Source of the DNA: Bacillota bacterium
GTDB lineage: Bacteria; Bacillota; Clostridia; Lachnospirales; Lachnospiraceae
Assembly: GCA_023414985.1 (NCBI GenBank)
Contig: JAEZLY010000142.1
Span: forward strand, 1 to 18,645
Length of the DNA: 18,645 nucleotides
Direction of reading: 5' to 3'
Shown: positions 7,658 to 15,074 of the stretch, piece by piece
Position numbering within the stretch: position 1 is the first letter of the stretch
Layout: every line of letters starts with the position of its first letter
Program-made: the position numbers and the translations under genes
Notes under the pieces: model-generated
The model's database searches: none
What the model saw: the letters and a program-made list of their open reading frames with translations, nothing else
What the model was told of the DNA's origin: nothing

Positions 7658-8242
7658 TTATTTATTAATTTTAGTCATGAAAAAACCAAAAGCCGCACCG
7701 CAGAAGCCTCCCGCGATATGGGCAAGATGTGCAATTCCATCCGATACTAAAAGGCTGTCCGTGATTTCTTTGCCAAGGTAGATTACCACTACGAGAATTA
7801 GAGTCAACGGGAGCTTTCCCTTCTGCATTCCGGCTACAGAGGATAGGACAATCATCATGAATACGATACCGCTTGCCCCAAGTAAGGCACTGTTCGGGAA
7901 GAATATCATATAAACTATTCCGGAAATTACAGCTGTAATGGCGAACATCTTTAATAACGGCACCGAGCCGTATTTCTCTTCTAGCAGCGGGCCTAACACC
8001 AGAAACAGTACCATATTACCGGTATAGTGACTCCAGTCAGCATGTCCGAGCACATGGGTAAATAACCTGATATAGGTCAATGGATTCGATAACGAGGATC
8101 GATAGGTACAAAAGAGCAGCCTTGTCGTTTCACCCTTCGACAGATATCCCAGAAGCACTACTACAAAGGAGATTAGCACGAAGGTTAGTGTTATAGGTGC
8201 ATTATATTGAAATATTCCCAAGCTGGGTTTTATTTTTTTCAT
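7658..8242 (-). CDS. rhomboid-family intramembrane serine protease
   Basis: This is a 194-residue protein starting at ATG 8240-8242, with AGAGAGGA six bases upstream; the ATG two codons earlier abuts the ribosome site. It carries the rhomboid hallmarks: HYTGN (His72, Asn76, the HxxxN oxyanion motif in TM2), GlyAlaSerGly with the nucleophile Ser124 in TM4, and AlaHisIleAlaGly with the catalytic His175 in TM6. About six membrane segments fit the basic bacterial rhomboid core with no extra domain, close to the usual size. Rhomboids cut membrane-anchored substrates within or next to the bilayer. The nearby membrane protein and exported proteins are possible but untested clients. It has its own promoter and no clear terminator before the next operon. 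Confidence 0.93.
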   Translation of the reverse strand: MKKIKPSLGIFQYNAPITLTFVLISFVVVLLGYLSKGETTRLLFCTYRSSLSNPLTYIRLFTHVLGHADWSHYTGNMVLFLVLGPLLEEKYGSVPLLKMFAITAVISGIVYMIFFPNSALLGASGIVFMMIVLSSVAGMQKGKLPLTLILVVVIYLGKEITDSLLVSDGIAHLAHIAGGFCGAAFGFFMTKINK

Positions 8243-8329
8243 TCGCATTCCTCTCTCAATTTATGATTTCAGAAGCTCTGCAGCTCCTTACGGATTTTGC
8301 AGACAATCCTGCAAGCCTATGATGCTTCG

Positions 8330-8358
8330 ATTATAGCATACTTACACAGACTTTACCA
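8330..8358 (-). promoter_or_regulatory. extended -10 promoter of the rhomboid gene
   Basis: Reading left, TGCTATAAT gives an extended -10 (TATAAT at 8330-8335), 17 bases after a weak TGGTAA -35 (8353-8358). The leader of about 80 bases holds a perfect 6-bp hairpin TTGCAG/CTGCAA (8297-8314). Confidence 0.65.
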
Positions 8359-8394
8359 TAAGTGGCTGTTGCAAGTAATATATAACATAGAAAT

Positions 8395-8431
8395 AGAAAG
8401 GGCCAGCATTCCGGGGAAGCTAGCTCTTTCT
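8395..8431 (-). terminator. probable terminator of the MFS gene
   Basis: A 13-bp near-perfect stem (8395-8407 with 8419-8431, one wobble and one mismatch) with an 11-base loop lies 48 bases past the MFS stop codon. The downstream T content reading left is modest (TTTCTATTTC), so it may be a weak terminator or a 3'-end stabiliser. Confidence 0.55.
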
Positions 8432-8479
8432 AATTCGTGGTGCTTTCTGTATTTTGCAGCAGCACCTTATATCATTCTT

Positions 8480-9703
8480 TTATTTTGTGTTTTCTGCAGC
8501 CTGGAAGATTGATGATTCCTTCATCTTCAACGTAAACGGTACTTCGATGGCCGTTGCTGCTACTACCAGAAGCATCGGCAGGATAACGGAGCCGGCTGCA
8601 CCGTTGATTGCTTCAAAGATGACAACAAAGAGGGAGCCTGAGATCTGGCCCATCAGCAGGATTAATCCAAACGAGGTCCCTTCCTTGACAGGATATGCTA
8701 CTTCAGCACCATGCTGGAACAGGATTGGCGCTACTCCCATGACGGTAAAGCCCGCCAGACCGGAAACCAATGCCACCAGTGTGAACTCCGATAGATAGGT
8801 CAATCCCAGATAAAGCGGTACAAGCAGGGTAATCGCAGCCACAAACATCGGTGTCCTTCTATGTAGTTTATCTGAGAGAATCGGTAGAATAACCGCGCCG
8901 GCTACACCTGCTATGACAAATACCGCTCCCACGATACCCGCCTGATCCGGTGTTAAGCCGCGAGGCTTTAATATTGTCTCAATCAGAGTAAGCAGGGTAT
9001 TAAAAATACCCATGGATATGAATACGATAACCAATACATAGATAAAATTACGGTTCTTAAACAAACGAAGCATTGAGCCAATGCTGATCTCTTCCTTTTC
9101 CGCTTCCGGTCCCGGAGCGCTTCTTGGATGCTCTCTGGTAAATGCGATTGCTATCACAGCACAGATACAGGCAATCACTCCGTACACCTGATAGACCAGT
9201 ACGACACCGTTTTTCTGTACTAATATCGGTGATAATACCATTGCAATAACAAAGCCGAGATACTGAGCCATCGTAAGGATGCCGGATGCTATAGAACGCT
9301 CCGTCAGCGGAAACCAATTGGCAGGGACCTTGGTAGAGATATTCAGCAAAAACGGCTGACCGATTGCAATCGCAAACTGGCAGGCCAGAACGATACCGAA
9401 TTGATTCGCAAATACAATTCTTAAAATACCGAATACTGCCGTAATCAGGCAGCCGATGGTTAAGGACTGCCGATATCCGAACTTATCGATAACCCAGGAT
9501 GCCGGGAATGTAAACAGGATATACATGATCATATAACTTGTGCTGAACATGGATATCTCCAGGCTGCCGACACCGTAATATTCTGCTGCCAGGCTTGCCA
9601 CCGGTGCAAGAGTCAGCCAAAACATCTCCGTACAGATAATTGCCGGAACGATTGCCGCCAGTATCACCCATCGATACCCAAATACCTTATATTGTGTTTC
9701 CAA
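8480..9703 (-). CDS. MFS transporter, FLVCR-like
   Basis: This is a 407-residue protein with 12 predicted membrane segments. The start is TTG 9701-9703, directly after AAGGAGGAGG; no in-frame ATG has a better site. The loop between helices 2 and 3 has AspLysPheGlyTyrArg (73-78), a motif-A variant, and residues 129-141 read Asn-Trp-Phe-x3-Glu-Arg-x-Ile-Ala-x-Gly, the pattern common to FLVCR-type and related MFS proteins. A charged central loop (about 190-210) separates the two halves. It is a secondary transporter in the cytoplasmic membrane; the substrate is not evident. Animal FLVCR proteins carry choline and ethanolamine (FLVCR1 was earlier reported to export heme), which cannot simply be transferred here. 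Its position behind a PLP enzyme and aldolase suggests import of the substrate those enzymes degrade. It also has its own promoter. Confidence 0.88.
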   Translation of the reverse strand: METQYKVFGYRWVILAAIVPAIICTEMFWLTLAPVASLAAEYYGVGSLEISMFSTSYMIMYILFTFPASWVIDKFGYRQSLTIGCLITAVFGILRIVFANQFGIVLACQFAIAIGQPFLLNISTKVPANWFPLTERSIASGILTMAQYLGFVIAMVLSPILVQKNGVVLVYQVYGVIACICAVIAIAFTREHPRSAPGPEAEKEEISIGSMLRLFKNRNFIYVLVIVFISMGIFNTLLTLIETILKPRGLTPDQAGIVGAVFVIAGVAGAVILPILSDKLHRRTPMFVAAITLLVPLYLGLTYLSEFTLVALVSGLAGFTVMGVAPILFQHGAEVAYPVKEGTSFGLILLMGQISGSLFVVIFEAINGAAGSVILPMLLVVAATAIEVPFTLKMKESSIFQAAENTK

Positions 9704-9744
9704 GAAACCTCCTCCTTTTCCTCCACCCGTTCATTTGGAAATTC

Positions 9745-9792
9745 AAATCTATCCACAGATTTTATTATATACAGTTCAAACGCATCTGTAAA
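9745..9792 (-). promoter_or_regulatory. internal promoter of the MFS gene with dyad at the start site
   Basis: Reading left, there is a -35 TTTACA (9787-9792), a 17-base spacer and a perfect -10 TATAAT (9764-9769), which puts the start near 9757. A perfect inverted repeat AAATCT/AGATTT with a six-base centre (9745-9762) covers that start. A second dyad, ATTTG/CAAAT, lies just downstream at 9733-9748. The layout suggests a repressor site different from the TGAGT-type operators. Confidence 0.7.
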
Positions 9793-9800
9793 TCTTTCCG

Positions 9801-10967
9801 TTATTTGGATTTCTTGGAATAGCTCTTCTGATATACCAAATGCATCAGAAGGCATTCCGGACGGCTTAGAGTTTTGGCTCCCTGATACAGCTCGGCTCCT
9901 ATCTTTGTGTGGGCATTTTTCTCCATTACGATACGGACTGCCTGTAGATCGGATTTTGATCCGGCGCAGCAAATAGCTCCCGCACCCTGAAGCAACACAC
10001 CGAGTCTGCCCTTCAGTGCCTTGATGCAGGCTTTGGAGGAGTCATCCTTACTACAGCGGGCATTGACTCCGACAATCTGTGCAAAATCATCCAGATAAGG
10101 CTTTAAGCTCCCACCCGCCATGGATAATGCCACCAGGGCAGGATCCTTATCCTGAGTGATATAATTGATATCATTGCGCGTCTGATAGATCCGGCTATGG
10201 ATCAGAGCTTCCTTCGGCATAGGATCAGTAAAACGATACGTCTTCTCCTCCTTATCTTCCAGGACAAAGCCCTCCGTTGTTCGATAGCTGCTATAGTAGG
10301 ACGGTACCTCCTCAGCAATCCGCAGCGGCTTGCCGGAAGCCTTGGTCAGATAGAATTCATATCTGCGGTTGGCATCATATTCCTTTTCGCCGCTCTTCTC
10401 CAGATAATTCTCCTTCAGAAACTTTTCACAGGCCTCCTCCAGTTGTCTGGCCGCAAAGAAGGTCTCTTCGTAATTTGTTCCATAACAGAGCGCACCGTGA
10501 TGAGCCATAATGACCGCATGGCCCTGATTTCCTTTCAAAGCTGCTTCCACACCCTGTTTCAGCTTCTTCGTACCGGGCAAACCATATGCTGCAATCGGAA
10601 CGCGGCTGCCTAACCGATCATAACCTTCGGACGGCATTTCTGATAATGCCATGGCACTGATCACCGAAGCATATTTCTGGTGGGTATGAATTACAAAATT
10701 CATCTCTGGAAAGGTCTGATAGATCAAAGCATGCAGCCTTTTTTCAGAGGAGGGCTTGATCTCACCGTCATAGGAGCAATCCTCCGTACGGCAGACTACG
10801 ATTTCCTCCATCGTTAAAGTCTCATAGGTCCTTCCGCTCGGGGTGATCGCAAAGGTATCCTGATCCATACGGCAGCTGACATTCCCCCAGGTTCGGGCAA
10901 TCAACCCCGAATCAATCAGTGCAAGACCTGCTTTTATTACAAGCTGCTTCGCAATTAAATTCTGCAT
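9801..10967 (-). CDS. class II aldolase/adducin-family protein with a degenerate second domain
   Basis: This is a 388-residue protein with AGGAGGTG just before the ATG at 10965-10967. Residues 1-185 are a complete class II aldolase domain as in L-fuculose-1-phosphate aldolase: GlyAsnValSer (28-31), ThrProSerGly (42-45), Glu75 as the likely catalytic acid/base, and metal ligands His94, His96 and His157 (HisThrHis; AlaHisHisGly). Family members of this size are usually 210-230 residues. The extra part (about 230-388) looks like a second copy that has lost its metal site: IHSRIYQTRNDINYITQD matches HALIYQTFPEMNFVIHTH, and GVLLQGAGAICC matches AVIMAHHGALCY. Retro-aldol cleavage or epimerisation of a phosphorylated polyol is likely. 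It is 88 bases after the aminotransferase gene, probably in the same transcript. Confidence 0.87.
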   Translation of the reverse strand: MQNLIAKQLVIKAGLALIDSGLIARTWGNVSCRMDQDTFAITPSGRTYETLTMEEIVVCRTEDCSYDGEIKPSSEKRLHALIYQTFPEMNFVIHTHQKYASVISAMALSEMPSEGYDRLGSRVPIAAYGLPGTKKLKQGVEAALKGNQGHAVIMAHHGALCYGTNYEETFFAARQLEEACEKFLKENYLEKSGEKEYDANRRYEFYLTKASGKPLRIAEEVPSYYSSYRTTEGFVLEDKEEKTYRFTDPMPKEALIHSRIYQTRNDINYITQDKDPALVALSMAGGSLKPYLDDFAQIVGVNARCSKDDSSKACIKALKGRLGVLLQGAGAICCAGSKSDLQAVRIVMEKNAHTKIGAELYQGAKTLSRPECLLMHLVYQKSYSKKSK

Positions 10968-10985
10968 GGTACACCTCCTAATTGA

Positions 10986-11030
10986 GGAAATTGCGCTTCC
11001 GGCTCAGACCCGAGCGAAACCGCAATTCCC
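10986..11030 (-). other. intercistronic stem-loop between aminotransferase and aldolase genes
   Basis: An outer 10-bp arm pair (10986-10995 with 11021-11030, one G-U) encloses an inner GCTC/GAGC hairpin (11002-11015). It has no T-run on the minus strand, so it is unlikely to be a terminator. It ends about 11 bases before the aldolase ribosome site and could stabilise the upstream message or set the ratio of the two proteins. Confidence 0.6.
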
Positions 11031-11055
11031 TGATTTCTATTAAAATAAAGTTGTA

Positions 11056-12534
11056 TTATGCCTCATTTACTGCTACATGCCGGAATACACGCTCAAATCT
11101 GCTCAAAGCATCATCGATCATCTCTTCCGTATAGGCTGCGCTGGTATATAATCTGCTGCCGGCCAGAGTAACAAGTCCCTCCGCCATATAGGCAGCTCCC
11201 ATATGCTCCATTTCCTTCTTACGGACAGAGGTTTCATGCAATATCTTCGGAATTGTCCAGGGCTTTGACCAGTTAATGGAGAAATGAGTAGTTCCTACTG
11301 TCTCAAGATGGCATACGGAACCCTGGTTATAAGCCACAAAGGGAAGGTTGTATTTCTTAATCAATTCCTGTAATCCTCTGGTCAATCTGTCGCCCATCTG
11401 TCCGGCCACCTGTGCCGCATTGGTCCGTTCGATCTCGCACAGAGTATAATAACCTGCAACGCAGCTGATCGGTGTTGCTGCCATCGTTCCGCCGATTAGC
11501 GCTTTCTTTACCTTATCTCCGGTCTGAATACCTGCAGCCAGGTATTTCATGTATTCTTTCTTTCCTCCGAGACCGCCTGCTCCGGGATATCCTCCTGCCA
11601 CAACCTTACCGAAGACGGTAAGATCCGGAGCTACGCCGAAGTAACCCTGGGCTCCCGACATACCCATACGGAACGCAGTTACTACTTCATCAAAGATGAA
11701 CAGTGCACCGTATTTTCTGCAGAGTGCCTCCACTCCTTTGTTAAAATTCATATCGACACATCTGGTTCCGCTCTCCGGTCCGATCGGCTCAATCATAACA
11801 GCCGCTGTTCCGCCGTGCAGTCTGTTCCTTCGCAGCTTCCGTTCCAGATCCTTTAAATCATTCGGGAAGAATTCCTGGGTATGGCTGAAGCAGAAACGAG
11901 GCACACCATGTGCCTGAGTCCATTTTGAGCCCGGAATTCTAATGCCGTAAGCCAGCTGATCGCTCCAACCGTGATATGCTCCGCCCATCTTTATGATGTT
12001 CTTCTTGCCGGTGGCCAGCCTTGCTACGCGGATGGCTGCCATACAGGCCTCAGTTCCCGAACCCAGCATACGGAACATCTCCACTGTAGTGAAATTTTCC
12101 GATATCTTCTTGGCAAGCTTATATTCAAATTCATGGAATAATCCTGTAGAGGGTCCGCAATCATTCAACAGCTCGATCACCTTATTCCGTACAAATTCCG
12201 GATTGCTTCCGAGTACGGTAGGTCCACCCGCCTGCAGGAAGTCATAATACCTGTTGCCGTCAATGTCATAAAGATAAGCTCCCTGCGCTTTGTTAAACAC
12301 CAGAGGGAAGGGATAATTGAATGCAAGATTATGCTGAACACCTCCGGGTATCAGCTGCTTCGCTTCCCCAATCATTGCCTTGGATTTTGCACATTTCTGG
12401 TCAAAATATTCCTTCTCATATCGTTCCAAAGCTTCTGCACTGATGCTGGTAATCGGTTTCTGAATGAGCTTAGAAAGTTCCTGGTTCACCTTCTTCGCGT
12501 CCGGGTATTCTGAAATTGAATAACGGGTATCCAT
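11056..12534 (-). CDS. class III PLP aminotransferase, glutamate-1-semialdehyde aminomutase-like
   Basis: This is a 492-residue protein, with AAGGAGG nine bases before the ATG at 12532-12534. It has the class III fold-type I marks: SerGlyThrGluAla (159-163) for PLP phosphate, AlaTyrHisGly (186-189) stacking region, the IFDEV aspartate (Asp282) that pairs with the pyridine nitrogen, and Lys310 (PheGlyLys-Val-Val-Ala-Gly-Gly) as the PLP lysine. It is closest in pattern to HemL-type GSA aminomutases but carries about 50 extra N-terminal residues and sits in no haem gene context. Relatives transaminate, move an amino group within a molecule, or eliminate phosphate and ammonia from phosphorylated amino alcohols. 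With a kinase, aldolase and transporter beside it, a catabolic role on an amino-bearing substrate is the best guess. It is the first gene of the leftward arm, behind a strong promoter and a TetR-type operator. Confidence 0.9.
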   Translation of the reverse strand: MDTRYSISEYPDAKKVNQELSKLIQKPITSISAEALERYEKEYFDQKCAKSKAMIGEAKQLIPGGVQHNLAFNYPFPLVFNKAQGAYLYDIDGNRYYDFLQAGGPTVLGSNPEFVRNKVIELLNDCGPSTGLFHEFEYKLAKKISENFTTVEMFRMLGSGTEACMAAIRVARLATGKKNIIKMGGAYHGWSDQLAYGIRIPGSKWTQAHGVPRFCFSHTQEFFPNDLKDLERKLRRNRLHGGTAAVMIEPIGPESGTRCVDMNFNKGVEALCRKYGALFIFDEVVTAFRMGMSGAQGYFGVAPDLTVFGKVVAGGYPGAGGLGGKKEYMKYLAAGIQTGDKVKKALIGGTMAATPISCVAGYYTLCEIERTNAAQVAGQMGDRLTRGLQELIKKYNLPFVAYNQGSVCHLETVGTTHFSINWSKPWTIPKILHETSVRKKEMEHMGAAYMAEGLVTLAGSRLYTSAAYTEEMIDDALSRFERVFRHVAVNEA

Positions 12535-12561
12535 ACCAAATCCTCCTTTATTTTACCGAAA

Positions 12562-12575
12562 TGAGTGATGGCTCA
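12562..12575. promoter_or_regulatory. putative TetR operator A (aminotransferase side)
   Basis: The 14-mer TGAGTGATGGCTCA is an imperfect dyad. It matches operator B (12697-12710) at 12 of 14 positions and lies just downstream of the predicted leftward transcription start (near 12581), where a bound repressor would block the polymerase. Confidence 0.75.
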
Positions 12576-12587
12576 CTTTTTAATTTG

Positions 12588-12615
12588 ATTATAACACTTT
12601 GGTAGTAAATGTCAA
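12588..12615 (-). promoter_or_regulatory. consensus promoter of the leftward catabolic arm
   Basis: Reading left, a perfect -35 TTGACA (12610-12615), a 16-base spacer and a perfect -10 TATAAT (12588-12593). Such a strong promoter with an operator at its start site fits tight repression and high induced expression. Confidence 0.85.
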
Positions 12616-12643
12616 TGTTTATCAGGGAAAACACCGCTCAGGA

Positions 12644-12686
12644 ACCACAAAATAGTTTTAATATTGCAATTTTTGCATTTTGTGGT
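12644..12686. repeat. 10-bp inverted repeat pair between the divergent promoters
   Basis: ACCACAAAAT (12644-12653) and ATTTTGTGGT (12677-12686) are perfect reverse complements separated by 23 bases. The right arm touches the -10 of the TetR promoter. A small nested dyad TGCAA/TTGCA (12665-12677) lies inside. This may be a binding site for a second regulator. Confidence 0.55.
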
Positions 12687-12691
12687 AAACT
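12664..12691 (+). promoter_or_regulatory. probable promoter of the TetR gene
   Basis: TTGCAA (12664-12669), a 16-base spacer and TAAACT (12686-12691) preceded by TGG, an extended -10. The predicted start is near 12698, inside operator B. It is weaker than the opposing promoter, as is usual for a regulator gene. Confidence 0.55.
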
Positions 12692-12696
12692 AGTTG

Positions 12697-12710
12697 TGAG
12701 TAATGACTCA
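12697..12710. promoter_or_regulatory. putative TetR operator B (regulator side)
   Basis: TGAGTAATGACTCA has 5-bp perfect arms (TGAGT/ACTCA) around AATG. It sits on the predicted transcription start of the TetR gene, consistent with autoregulation, and repeats operator A at 12 of 14 positions. Confidence 0.75.
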
Positions 12711-12732
12711 TATTTGCTGTGGAGGTGTCATT

Positions 12733-13377
12733 TTGACAGATTTATTCTTACGAATACCCGAGGAAAAAAGGAACCGTATTTATGATTCGGCCATCAATGA
12801 ATTTGCCGTCTTTGGTTATGTTAATGCCAATACCAATAAAATTGCACGTAATGCAGGAATTAGTGTGGGAAGTCTTTTTCAGTATTTTGATAATAAAGAG
12901 GACCTATTTCTTACCACAGTAAAGCATTGTGCTTCTATATTAAAAGAAACCCTGGAGAAAATCATGACAGATGAGGAGGATATCCTGCTCAAGGTGGAGA
13001 AACTGCTTCGTACAATCCAGAAGCATTCCAGGGAAAATATGAATATGATCCGTCTCTATAATGAGATGGCTACGCAAAGTAATTCCCACATTATCTGTGA
13101 AACCGTCGGAGAGCTGGAGTCTATGACAGCACAACTGTATTCCTCTCTGATTGAAAAGGCGCAACAGGAAAATGAGGCCAGATCGGATTGTGATCCGAGA
13201 ATGTTTGCTTTTCTTCTTGATAATCTGTTTATGATGTTTCAGTTTTCCTATTCCTGTGATTACTATCGCGAACGCTTCAAGCTATATGTCAGCGAAGATA
13301 TCTTCGAGCAGGACGATTTCGTCATAGAGCAGTCCTTAAAATTCATCAAAGCGGCTTTTACCAATAAGACCCGGTAA
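12733..13377 (+). CDS. TetR/AcrR-family transcriptional regulator
   Basis: This is a 214-residue protein. The start is TTG 12733-12735, with GGAGGTG (12721-12727) five bases upstream, giving MTDLFLRIPEEKRNRI, a typical TetR N-terminus. The in-frame ATG at 12703 lies inside operator B and has no ribosome site. Residues 11-60 form the TetR DNA-binding domain: a first helix (EKRNRIYDSAINEFAVFGY), then the helix-turn-helix (TNKIARNAGISVGSLFQYFDNKEDLF). The remaining residues are helical and should form the ligand-binding and dimer domain; they are too variable to name the ligand. It is divergent from the aminotransferase gene and just ahead of the kinase gene. With a matching dyad at each start site it is probably the local repressor, relieved by a pathway intermediate. 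Confidence 0.9.
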   Translation: MTDLFLRIPEEKRNRIYDSAINEFAVFGYVNANTNKIARNAGISVGSLFQYFDNKEDLFLTTVKHCASILKETLEKIMTDEEDILLKVEKLLRTIQKHSRENMNMIRLYNEMATQSNSHIICETVGELESMTAQLYSSLIEKAQQENEARSDCDPRMFAFLLDNLFMMFQFSYSCDYYRERFKLYVSEDIFEQDDFVIEQSLKFIKAAFTNKTR

Positions 13378-13475
13378 GCAGCCCTAAGCTGCCGCGCCTA
13401 ATAATATATCTAAGCTTTGTATAAACCATACAGCCGAGTCGGTGATGGCATACGATACGGCAGACGGAGGACACG

Positions 13476-15074
13476 ATGGCAGGATCCTATCTTATCGCTT
13501 ATGATGTTGGTACAACGGCAGTTAAAACCTGTCTTTTTCAGGTGGAAAGGAAAATCGAGCTGATTGCCTACGCAAGCTGCGCTTATCCCCTAAAGCTTTT
13601 TGAGAACGGTGGTGCGGAACAGAATCCCGAGGATTGGTGGAATGCTATGTGCAGCACCACGAAGGAAGTTCTTGAACGTTCCGGGGTGGCTCCGGAGAAG
13701 ATAGCCGGACTTTCCTTCTGCTCTCAGATGCAGGGTCTGGTCCTTGTGGACAGACAAGGCAACCCCGTCCGGCCTGCCATGAGTTATATGGACCAACGTG
13801 CAGAAGACGAATTAAAACTGGGTATGGCTCACGGCCTTCAGATTGCAGGCTGTAATATCATTAAGCTTCTGAAATCCCTGATGATCACCGGTGCTGTAGC
13901 CGCCAGTGTCAAGGATCCCGTCTGGAAATATAAATGGGTCGAAAAGAACGAACCGGAACTGTTCCAAAAAGTATACAAATGGCTGGATGTAAAGGAATAT
14001 CTGATTCTAAAATGCACCGGCAGCTTTATCATGACAACAGATTCGGCCTTCGCAACACTGCTGTATGATACCAGAAAGGGTCATTCCGGTTTCAGCAAGC
14101 CGATGTGTCGAATGCTAGGTGTTAATCCGTCCCATTTACCGAATGTTACGCTTTCTACAGATCAGGCCGGAGGCCTGACCGAAGGAGCCGCAAAATTGCT
14201 CGGTCTATCAGTAGGAACACCCGTATTCGGCGGCGGCGGAGATGCTTCTTTGATCGGCATAGGTGCAGGTGCTGTAAAAAACGGCAGCACCCATATTTAC
14301 TGCGGAACCTCAGGCTGGGTATCCACTGTTGTAGATCATAAGATTGTCGATACTGCAGCCATGATTGCAGCCATCATCGGCGCACGGGACGGGTATTATA
14401 ATTATTTTGCCGAGCTGGAAACCGCAGGGAAATGTCTGGAATGGGTGAAGGATCATCTGGCTCTGGACGAGATTGATATCTATCTTGAGAAAAAGAATGT
14501 GACGGAAGCTTATGAGACAATCTATACCAGTCTGTATGATTATATGATGGACACAATCAATAAGATCCCTGCCGGCTGCAACGGAGTCATTTTCACTCCC
14601 TGGCTGCACGGTAACCGCTGCCCCTTTGAGGATCCGCATGCCCGCGGCATGTTCTTCAATATCAGTCTGGATACCGGTAAAACACAGTTAATCCGTTCCG
14701 TCCTGGAAGGAGTCTGCTATCATATGAAATGGATGCTGGAAGCACAGGAGAAAAAGATTTCCACCTCGAATACCATTCGGTTTGTCGGCGGTGGTGCCCT
14801 CTCCTCCCTGACCTGTCAGATTCTTGCCGATATTCTGAACCGGAAGATCGAGACTGTCCCCAATCCTCAGAATGTGGGTTCCGTCGGTGCAGCAATCACT
14901 GCAGCGGTTGGACTGCAACTGATTGAGAATCTGGAGCAGGCTGACGAATTCATACATATCTCCGAGACCTTTCTGCCCAATCCAAAGAACAGATTGGTAT
15001 ATGATCAGGGGTATCGAACCTTTAAACAGTTGTATCAATCAAACAAGAAGAATTTTTCTGCTATGAATAGGTGA
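13476..15074 (+). CDS. FGGY-family carbohydrate kinase, xylulokinase-like
   Basis: This is a 532-residue protein with GGAGG five bases before the ATG at 13476. Both actin-like halves are complete: phosphate-1 loop AspValGlyThrThr (10-14) with Lys17, a xylulokinase-type substrate segment (MQGLVLVD at 85-92; Tyr-Met-Asp-Gln-Arg at 104-108), catalytic base Asp256 in GlyGlyGlyGlyAspAla, phosphate-2 CysGlyThrSerGlyTrp (276-281), PWLHGNRCPFEDPHARG (375-391), and adenosine-site GlyGlyGlyAlaLeu (438-442). It transfers phosphate from ATP to a hydroxyl of a sugar, polyol or related compound in the cytoplasm. It is longer than typical xylulokinase (about 485-500), and no xylose isomerase is near, so xylulose is not a safe substrate call. 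It follows the TetR gene by 98 bases without a clear promoter or terminator between, so the two may be co-transcribed. Confidence 0.92.
   Translation: MAGSYLIAYDVGTTAVKTCLFQVERKIELIAYASCAYPLKLFENGGAEQNPEDWWNAMCSTTKEVLERSGVAPEKIAGLSFCSQMQGLVLVDRQGNPVRPAMSYMDQRAEDELKLGMAHGLQIAGCNIIKLLKSLMITGAVAASVKDPVWKYKWVEKNEPELFQKVYKWLDVKEYLILKCTGSFIMTTDSAFATLLYDTRKGHSGFSKPMCRMLGVNPSHLPNVTLSTDQAGGLTEGAAKLLGLSVGTPVFGGGGDASLIGIGAGAVKNGSTHIYCGTSGWVSTVVDHKIVDTAAMIAAIIGARDGYYNYFAELETAGKCLEWVKDHLALDEIDIYLEKKNVTEAYETIYTSLYDYMMDTINKIPAGCNGVIFTPWLHGNRCPFEDPHARGMFFNISLDTGKTQLIRSVLEGVCYHMKWMLEAQEKKISTSNTIRFVGGGALSSLTCQILADILNRKIETVPNPQNVGSVGAAITAAVGLQLIENLEQADEFIHISETFLPNPKNRLVYDQGYRTFKQLYQSNKKNFSAMNR

Noticed and set aside
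9745..9762. DnaA-box-like ATCCACA as part of an origin
   Set aside because: It is a single imperfect copy within a promoter dyad, with no dnaA or dnaN gene and no box cluster.
12703..12732. ATG start for the TetR gene
   Set aside because: It lies inside operator B, has no ribosome site, and adds ten residues unlike TetR N-termini; TTG at 12733 follows GGAGGTG.
13442..13449. GTGATGGC upstream of the kinase gene as a third TetR operator
   Set aside because: It shares only eight bases with operator A and lacks the outer TGA/TCA arms.
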